From Chloroflexota bacterium (lineage in GTDB: Bacteria > Chloroflexota > Dehalococcoidia > Lucifugimonadales > JACPQL01): DNA of 64,000 nt. Positions within the stretch are counted from its first letter, which is position 1, and the number at the start of each line of letters is the position of its first letter. The notes beneath the pieces were generated by a model. That model saw nothing but the letters and a program-made list of their open reading frames with translations. It was not told where the DNA came from and made no database searches. This document shows, piece by piece, positions 59,083-64,000 of the stretch. The position numbers and the translations under genes were made by a program. The stretch is taken from the NCBI GenBank assembly GCA_016190445.1, contig JACPQL010000023.1, forward strand, positions 25,611 through 89,610, in the 5' to 3' direction.

Positions 59083-59946
59083 ATGGTCGTACAAAAGGTC
59101 TCCGTCGTAGCGGACAGCAGCATCTCCTTGCCCAGCCAGATGCTGGAGCAGCACTCCATTCTCACCGCTCCCTTTGAGATCGCCTTCGGAGACCATGTGT
59201 ACCGGGACGGCACGGAACCGGCACGCTTCTACGAACTGCTGCGCACCAGCCCCCAGCTCCCCACCACCTCCTCCCCCAGTCCCGCCTCCTTCCTTGCGGC
59301 GTTCGAGAAGGCGGCGCATCAGGCCAAGGACATCCTGTGCCTCACCCTCTCTGCCCAACTCAGCGCCACCTACCAGTCGGCCTGCTCCGCCGCAGCCATG
59401 GCCAAAGAGTCGCTGCCAGGGGTACGCATCCGGGTGGTGGATACCCAGACCGCCGCCGCCGCCGAGGGGCTTCTGGCCCTGGCAGTGGCGCGGCGGGCTC
59501 AGGCTGGAGCAGACATGGAGGAGGTGCTCAGAGCGACCTCGGAGCTACAGGCACGAGTCCGCCTTCTGGGCATCCTGGACACCCTGTACTACATCTGGCG
59601 CGGGGGCCACATCCCCAAGGTGGCGGTGTGGCTGGGCTCCGCCCTACAGATCAAACCCCTCCTGGAGCTATCCTCAGGAGATGTCCACCTGGTGGCCCGG
59701 CCCAGGACCCAACGCCGGGCCCTGGAGCAGATGCTCGGTATGATGGACCGCTATCTTGGCAGTGGCCCCGCCAGCGTAGCGGTAGTACATGCGGCCACCC
59801 CCGAGGCCGCCGTGGAGCTGGAGGCGGAGGTGAGACGCCGGTTCCAGTGCCGCGAGCTGTTTGTCACCGAGTTCCCCCCGGTCATAGGGGCCCACACCGG
59901 CCCTGGCCTCCTGGGTTGCGCCTTTTACCCAGCGACGGACTCCTGA
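59083..59946 (+). CDS. DegV-family fatty-acid-binding protein
   Basis: A 287-residue protein with the DegV features: VSVVADSSISLPSQMLEQ at the start, PTTSSPSPASFLAAFEKA, LCLTLSAQLSATYQSA, VVDTQTAAAAEGLL and the C-terminal GAHTGPGLLGCAFYP. DegV/FakB proteins bind a fatty acid for phosphorylation by a FakA kinase, which is not in this window. Start at ATG 59083 with AGGTGTGA upstream; the track extends it to 58999. Confidence 0.92.
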   Translation: MVVQKVSVVADSSISLPSQMLEQHSILTAPFEIAFGDHVYRDGTEPARFYELLRTSPQLPTTSSPSPASFLAAFEKAAHQAKDILCLTLSAQLSATYQSACSAAAMAKESLPGVRIRVVDTQTAAAAEGLLALAVARRAQAGADMEEVLRATSELQARVRLLGILDTLYYIWRGGHIPKVAVWLGSALQIKPLLELSSGDVHLVARPRTQRRALEQMLGMMDRYLGSGPASVAVVHAATPEAAVELEAEVRRRFQCRELFVTEFPPVIGAHTGPGLLGCAFYPATDS

Positions 59947-60054
59947 ATATGATTGCAGGACCCCCACCCCCACCCCCACGCCCACGCTCTCCAGCGGCAG
60001 ACGTCACCCCAACGTAAGATTCGTTCTGTGGCGCGCGGCTCCGGGCACCCCGAA

Positions 60055-60156
60055 AACAGCGATTCAATCTGTAGGTCGGGTTTCCCAACCCGACCGTTGT
60101 GGGCGGGCAGGTTCGTCCCGACATGTCGGGATGCCCCACAGGGGTCAATCGCTATT
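60055..60156 (+). mobile_element. AACAGCGATT-family MITE-like repeat, complete copy
   Basis: The ends AACAGCGATT and AATCGCTATT are inverted repeats (9 of 10 match), enclosing 102 bases with the hairpins GTCGGGTTTCCCAACCCGAC and CCCGACATGTCGGG. The other copy in the window, lacking one end, is at 41699-41786 in opposite orientation. Confidence 0.7.
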
Positions 60157-60199
60157 CACGGCGGGCACTGCCTGGCTGGAACTCTCCAGCTAGGCCCGC

Positions 60200-60205
60200 T
60201 ATAAT
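60200..60205 (+). promoter_or_regulatory. -10 element before the P-loop kinase gene
   Basis: A perfect TATAAT inside CGCTATAATGGGCC, about 60 bases before the ATG. No clear -35. Confidence 0.4.
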
Positions 60206-60264
60206 GGGCCTTGGAACGGGTGTCCTCACGACGTTATCCCACCGCAAGCACGCTTCCGAGCGAG

Positions 60265-60873
60265 ATGATCGAAAAGACACTGGAGAGCGATCTTGTTACG
60301 TTGCGCCGAAGCCTGGCCGTGCTTCCATCTCCCGGCGCCAGGCCGGTGTTCCTGGTGGTCAGCGGCCTCCCTGGCACAGGAAAGTCGTATGTCAGCCGCA
60401 GGCTGGCCGAGCAGCTACCCCTGGTGGTGCTGGAGACCGACTCTCTGCGCCGGGCCCTCTTCCATGAACCCACTCACTCGGCAACAGAGAGCGCTCGTCT
60501 CTTCAGGGCCACCCACGCCCTCATAGAAGAGCTCCTCAAGGAGGGATACACTGTCCTCCTGGATGCCACCAACTTGGTGGAGAGCCATCGGGAGCGCCTG
60601 TACCACATCGCCCACAGGCTGAACGTCAAACAGGTCCTGGTGTCAGTGGAGGCGCCGCCAGAGATGGTGAAGGAGCGCCTGGCGAGCCGAGTCGCTGGCG
60701 ATGGAGGGCGGGAGGACAGATCCACAGCCGACTGGGGGGTATACACCCGAATGAAGCCCACCGCCCAGCCCATCCAGCGCCCCCATTACCGGGTGGACAC
60801 CTCGCAAGATGTGACGCCCGTCATCGAGAAGATCCGGCGCGAGGTCCTGCGCTGGACGCGCGCTACCGGATAG
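60265..60873 (+). CDS. P-loop kinase-like ATPase (zeta-toxin/AAA_33 type)
   Basis: A 202-residue protein with Walker A SGLPGTGKSYVSRRLAE, a following VLETDSLRRALF and the VLLDATNLVESHRERLYHIA segment with a Walker-B-like Asp, typical of AAA_33 small-molecule or RNA kinases. The substrate is unknown. I prefer ATG 60265; the track's TTG at 60211 would lie at the predicted transcript start. It precedes pepA by 30 bases. Confidence 0.85.
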   Translation: MIEKTLESDLVTLRRSLAVLPSPGARPVFLVVSGLPGTGKSYVSRRLAEQLPLVVLETDSLRRALFHEPTHSATESARLFRATHALIEELLKEGYTVLLDATNLVESHRERLYHIAHRLNVKQVLVSVEAPPEMVKERLASRVAGDGGREDRSTADWGVYTRMKPTAQPIQRPHYRVDTSQDVTPVIEKIRREVLRWTRATG

Positions 60874-60902
60874 CCTGCGGCAACTGGAACAGGAGGTGGC
60901 CC

Positions 60903-62417
60903 TTGGAGATACGCACCCTAGCGGCTGACATCACCCGAGTGGAGGTAGGAGCCCTCATCGTCAATCTGTTCGAAGGCGTGACCCAGCCCGGAGGTGCCAC
61001 CGGCGCGGTGGACCAGGCCCTGGGCGGCGCCATAAGCCAGCTTATCGCCGACGGGGAGACCAAGGGGAAGAAGGGGGCGATGACCCTCATTCACACCTTT
61101 GGCCGCATCGGGCCGGCCCGGGTCCTGGTGGCGGGGCTGGGCAAAAGGGAGCAGTTCGACGCCGACGTGGTGCGGCAGGTGACCGGGGAGGCGTGCCGGT
61201 ACCTGCACCGCGTGGGCGTGCAGCGCGTGGCCACCATCGCCCACGGCGCAGGCATCGGCGGCCTGGGCGCCGAGGAGTCGGGACAGGCCATCGCCGAGGG
61301 CGCGCTGCTGGGCCTCTACGCCTTCAAGCGGCACATCTCTTCCAACAGCCAGGATAATGAGAAGGAGATTCAAGAACTGCTGGTGGTGGAGCAGGACCAG
61401 GCCAAGGTGGCCGCCCTGGCGCAAGGGATAGAGCGAGGACGCATCGTCGCCGAAGGGGCCACGTTGGCCCGCGACCTGGTCAACGAACCCGCCAACATCA
61501 TGACCCCCACCCGAATGGCGGAGGTGGCGCGTCAGGTGGCCCAGGAGGGTGGCCTGGAGTGCCAGGTGCTGGAGCGTGAGCAGATGCAGGAGTTGGGCAT
61601 GGGAGCGCTCTTGGCCGTGGCTGCAGGAAGCGCCCAGCCGCCCAAGCTCATCATCCTGAAGTACAACGGAGACCCGCAGCACCCGGAGAACAACCTGGGC
61701 ATCATAGGCAAGGGGATCACCTTCGACTCGGGCGGCATCTCCATAAAGCCGGCGCAGAGTATGTGGGAGATGAAGGGGGACATGAGCGGGGGCGCCTCCG
61801 TCATCGGGACTCTCCAGGCCATCAGCAGGCTCAAGCCGAAAATCAACGTCATCGGCGTGGTGCCGGCCACGGAGAACATGCCAGGCGGCTCCGCCCAGCG
61901 GCCTGGGGACATTGTGAAGGCCATGAACGGCAAGAGCATCGAGGTGGACAACACAGATGCCGAGGGTCGCATGGTCCTGGTGGACGCCATGTGCTACGCC
62001 AGAGAGAAGCAGGGGGTAAGGCGCATGGTGGACATAGCCACCCTTACCGGCGCCATGGTGGTGGCCCTGGGCAACGGGTGCACCGGAGCGCTGGGGACCG
62101 ACCAGCCCCTGGTGGACAGGGTGCTCCGGGCGAGCACCGCCGCCGGCGAGAAGATGTGGCAGCTCCCTCTCCTGGAGGAGTACAAGGAGCAGAACAAGAG
62201 CACCTGGGCAGACGTGAAGAACAGCGGTGGCCGGGGCGCAGGCGGCATCACCGCGGCGCTGTTCTTGTCTGAGTTCGCCGGAGATATACCGTGGGTCCAC
62301 CTGGACATAGCCGGTACCTTCCTATCGGACAAGGAGAAGGGGTACATAGTCAAGGGAGCCACGGGGGTGCCGGTGCGCACCCTGGCGAACCTCGCCCTGG
62401 ACCTGGCCGGGAGGTAA
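60903..62417 (+). CDS. pepA: Leucyl aminopeptidase (M17 family)
   Basis: A 504-residue cytosolic metallopeptidase. The M17 signature NTDAEGRMVLVDAM is present, with the metal-site region GKGITFDSGGISIKP and ARDLVNEPANIMTP. It starts at TTG, supported by a GGAGGTG ribosome site five bases upstream. It hydrolyses N-terminal residues of peptides, typically with two metal ions. It is convergent with the dienelactone hydrolase gene. Confidence 0.96.
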   Translation: MEIRTLAADITRVEVGALIVNLFEGVTQPGGATGAVDQALGGAISQLIADGETKGKKGAMTLIHTFGRIGPARVLVAGLGKREQFDADVVRQVTGEACRYLHRVGVQRVATIAHGAGIGGLGAEESGQAIAEGALLGLYAFKRHISSNSQDNEKEIQELLVVEQDQAKVAALAQGIERGRIVAEGATLARDLVNEPANIMTPTRMAEVARQVAQEGGLECQVLEREQMQELGMGALLAVAAGSAQPPKLIILKYNGDPQHPENNLGIIGKGITFDSGGISIKPAQSMWEMKGDMSGGASVIGTLQAISRLKPKINVIGVVPATENMPGGSAQRPGDIVKAMNGKSIEVDNTDAEGRMVLVDAMCYAREKQGVRRMVDIATLTGAMVVALGNGCTGALGTDQPLVDRVLRASTAAGEKMWQLPLLEEYKEQNKSTWADVKNSGGRGAGGITAALFLSEFAGDIPWVHLDIAGTFLSDKEKGYIVKGATGVPVRTLANLALDLAGR

Positions 62418-62438
62418 CAGCGAAGAGGCAGGAGGTGG

Positions 62439-63362
62439 TCAAGACGCCTCCTGCCTCAGGTTCTTATCCAGAAAAGCCAGGGTGACTACCCAAGCGTCAG
62501 CGGCAGACTCCGCATGATAGCGGGCGCCGGTATCGTTGAAGAACGCGTGGGCGGCGCCTTGATAGACCTTGTACTCAAAGGACTTGCCGAGCTCCCTCAT
62601 GGCCTCTTCCAGCTTGGGCACGTTCACCGTGATCCGAGTGTCCTCGGCGCCATAAACGCCCAGCACCCGCGCGCTGATATTGGCCACGTCATCAATGTTG
62701 GCCGGGTTGGGGCCATAGTAGACCACCGCCGCCCTTATGTCCCGGTTGCGAGTGGCAAACAGCAGGGAGTTGCCGCCGCCCCAGCAGTAGCCTATTACCC
62801 CAATGCGGTCTTGCCTGACGTATGGCAGTCCTTGCAGGTACTTGACTCCTGCCTCCGCATCCTTCATGACTCCGTCCGAGGAAAGACTCCCGATGGCCGC
62901 CACCGCTGCCTCAGTGGTGGTGAACTGGTCTGTGCCGCCTACCCTGGAGAGGAAGTCCACAGCCAGGGTCACATACCCCTGGTTGGCGAAGCGCATGGCC
63001 ACATCCTTGATGTGGGGCGTCAGACCACGGTTCTCATGGATCACCACCAGCCCCGGGAAACTGCCATCCCCCCTGGGGCGGGCCAGATAGCCACTGATAG
63101 CAGTCCCGTCACTCTCAAACGATACCACGACGGTATCCACAGCCTCCGGGGCAACCGCTCCCGGGACAGAGCCCACTGGTCCCGGTGACGTTGACGTTGG
63201 GTTTGGCGCAGGGGCCGCCTCCGTCGGAGTGGGCGAAGGCGTAGGTGTCGCTGTAGGTTGCCCAGCACAAGAGACCGCGGCAAGAGACAGGGCAAAGATA
63301 GCCGTCGCCCATAACAGCCTCCCAGAGGCCGGCTTTCGTAGAAATCTCGTAGGCTTAGCCAT
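62439..63362 (-). CDS. Dienelactone hydrolase-family lipoprotein
   Basis: A 307-residue alpha/beta hydrolase exported as a lipoprotein (signal with lipobox AVSCAGQ, then a Thr/Pro linker TPTPSPTPTEAAPAP). The catalytic Cys lies in IGVIGYCWGGG (Cys in place of Ser, as in dienelactone hydrolases), with Asp in YGAEDTRI and His in GAAHAFFND. The start at 63362 has a GGAGGAGC ribosome site. It may process an external lactone or ester; the substrate is unknown. The linker style matches the cluster A and B lipoproteins. Confidence 0.9.
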   Translation of the reverse strand: MAKPTRFLRKPASGRLLWATAIFALSLAAVSCAGQPTATPTPSPTPTEAAPAPNPTSTSPGPVGSVPGAVAPEAVDTVVVSFESDGTAISGYLARPRGDGSFPGLVVIHENRGLTPHIKDVAMRFANQGYVTLAVDFLSRVGGTDQFTTTEAAVAAIGSLSSDGVMKDAEAGVKYLQGLPYVRQDRIGVIGYCWGGGNSLLFATRNRDIRAAVVYYGPNPANIDDVANISARVLGVYGAEDTRITVNVPKLEEAMRELGKSFEYKVYQGAAHAFFNDTGARYHAESAADAWVVTLAFLDKNLRQEAS

Positions 63363-63511
63363 GCAAGCTCCTCCGTCCTGAAGCGGGATGTGTTTCCCAC
63401 ATCTCCCCGAAAAGTAATACGAATTGCCCATGCCTCTTGGTTGTGAGCAGCAGGGGCGTTCACGCGCGGGTCCCGCTACGAGCCGCCCGCCTTTCCTGGT
63501 GCTGCTGCGCT

Positions 63512-63558
63512 TAACAGATCGCTGAAAAAGGCCTCTGGCCTTTTTCAGCAGCCTGTCA
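63512..63558 (+). mobile_element. Minimal TAACAG/TTTTTCAGCAGCCTGT element
   Basis: TAACAGATCGCTGAAAAAGGCC is followed almost at once by its inverted end GGCCTTTTTCAGCAGCCTGTCA. The same ends bound the 171-base element at 34063. This copy seems to be just two fused ends, directly before the tRNA-His promoter. Confidence 0.6.
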
Positions 63559-63559
63559 A

Positions 63560-63589
63560 TTGACCCTGAGCCACCGCCGCTGCTACAAT
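63560..63589 (+). promoter_or_regulatory. Promoter of tRNA-His
   Basis: TTGACC and TACAAT are spaced 18 bases, with extended -10 TGCTACAAT, ending 11 bases before the tRNA. Confidence 0.7.
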
Positions 63590-63599
63590 CCCCTTGCGT

Positions 63600-63676
63600 G
63601 GTGAGCGTGGCCCAGTGGTTAAGGCGCCTGGCTGTGGCCCAGGTGATCGAGGGTTCGAATCCCTCCGCTCACCCCA
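63600..63676 (+). tRNA. tRNA-His (GTG)
   Basis: The acceptor GTGAGCG pairs with CGCTCAC; the extra 5' G (63600) faces the C discriminator, the histidine identity mark. The anticodon arm CCTGG-CTGTGGC-CCAGG carries GTG, the T arm is standard and CCA is encoded. Confidence 0.96.
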
Positions 63677-63720
63677 GCTTCATTACGATTCGCCACTCAG
63701 CAGTCTGCTCGTCTTTCCTT

Positions 63721-63797
63721 CCGCCCGTAGCTCAGTGGATAAGAGCATCGGTCTTCGGAACCGAGAGTCGTGGGTTCGAGTCCCACCGGGCGGGCCA
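63721..63797 (+). tRNA. tRNA-Arg (TCG)
   Basis: The acceptor CCGCCCG pairs with CGGGCGG, the anticodon loop CTTCGGA carries TCG, the T arm GTGGG-TTCGAGT-CCCAC is standard, the discriminator is G and CCA is encoded. The loop was read by eye; the anticodon fits arginine (CGA codons). Confidence 0.92.
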
Positions 63798-63814
63798 CCA
63801 TAGACGGCAAAACG

Positions 63815-63845
63815 ACGCCCCTGGTTTTCGGCCAGGGGCGTTTTT
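63815..63845 (+). terminator. Intrinsic terminator after the tRNA pair
   Basis: ACGCCCCTGG and CCAGGGGCGT form a perfect 10-bp stem with a 7-base loop followed by TTTTT. The T-run continues into CAGCACCCTGCTAG, a degenerate end of the TTTTTCAGCAGCCTGT repeat. Confidence 0.85.
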
Positions 63846-63925
63846 CAGCACCCTGCTAGTGTCCTGAGTTATGAATAAGTTGTAGAATGAGTGGCATGAG
63901 CTTCATCACACCACAGGAGGTGCTC

Positions 63926-64000
63926 ATGCCGCGAGGGAGACCGCTGCCACCCTTGAGGATCAGCAGAGATGAAAGAGAGACGCTGGAGCGATGGGTCGCA
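63926..64000 (+). CDS. IS630-like transposase, first 25 residues (runs off the window)
   Basis: ATG at 63926 with AGGAGG 7 bases upstream. The readable part, MPRGRPLPPLRISRDERETLER, resembles the N-terminal helix-turn-helix lead of IS630-family transposases (the LSxxERxxLE pattern). The insertion probably begins after the TA at about 63857, since IS630 elements target TA. The call rests on 25 residues. Confidence 0.6.
   Translation, partial: MPRGRPLPPLRISRDERETLERWVA

Larger units (their letters stand above)
59947..60264. other. Intergenic region with repeat and promoter
   Basis: No gene. It contains a C-rich tract (CCCCCACCCCCACCCCCACGCCCACG), the complete AACAGCGATT repeat copy (60055-60156) and a -10 (60200-60205). 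Confidence 0.5.

Noticed and set aside
59950-59995. CRISPR or tandem-repeat array in CCCCCACCCCCAC tract
   Set aside because: It is a short C-rich simple sequence with no spacer structure.

Overview
The window looks like chromosomal DNA from an uncultured, GC-rich member of the Chloroflexota, most likely class Dehalococcoidia or a relative. The reasons are a division block of mraZ-rsmH-ftsA-ftsZ running straight into nrdR and a B12-dependent ribonucleotide reductase with no mur, ftsI or ftsW genes, a pyrF-DUF951 pair, a gamma/alpha-fused 2-oxoacid:ferredoxin oxidoreductase, a likely F420-dependent enzyme, paired CaiB/BaiF CoA-transferases, and many short palindromic intergenic repeats. This placement is inference; no rRNA gene is present.

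Layout. (1) 1-16 kb: a sensor kinase/NarL-type regulator pair faces away from two related electron-transfer clusters. Cluster A (1.7-8.7 kb) encodes a Tat-exported four-cluster ferredoxin, an NrfD membrane subunit, a cupredoxin/Ig membrane-anchored protein, a coiled-coil lipoprotein, a TIG-type lipoprotein, a shortened TIG lipoprotein and a monohaem lipo-cytochrome c. After a tRNA-Ala and a receiver-only regulator, cluster B (9.6-15.9 kb) repeats the ferredoxin, NrfD, Ig/TM protein, coiled-coil lipoprotein and TIG lipoprotein, but carries a dihaem cytochrome c and no cupredoxin. Neither cluster has a molybdopterin or other catalytic subunit. They may be paralogous quinol-oxidising, periplasmic electron-transfer complexes of an undescribed kind.

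(2) 16-30 kb: an F420-type oxidoreductase, acyl-CoA dehydrogenase, two CaiB/BaiF CoA-transferases, an ornithine-cyclodeaminase-family enzyme, a hypoxanthine phosphoribosyltransferase fused to a nuclease-like domain, an endonuclease III homologue, pyrF-DUF951, korAB and moeA. (3) 30-46 kb, nearly all minus strand: acylphosphatase; infC-rpmI-rplT, with infC apparently starting at AUC; a lone plus-strand YchF-like GTPase flanked by repeats; a sulfate-assimilation operon (cysH, fused cysC-sat and an unlisted 38-residue membrane ORF) behind a strong promoter and structured leader; then mogA-trmD-rplS-priA-def-cca-secD-secF. (4) 46-54 kb, plus strand: mraZ-rsmH-ftsA-ftsZ, then nrdR-nrdJ. (5) 54-64 kb: pdxA, proC-yggT, yggU, a PadR/HAAS pair, a DegV protein, a P-loop kinase, a leucyl aminopeptidase, a lipoprotein dienelactone hydrolase, tRNA-His, tRNA-Arg and the beginning of an IS630-like transposase.

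Intergenic DNA is rich in small palindromic or MITE-like elements: a family with a CTGGGGG..CCCCCAG hairpin (five copies), one with TTTTTCAGCAGCCTGT ends, one with AACAGCGATT ends, and several single hairpins. Most remaining lines of the ORF track are high-GC shadow frames.
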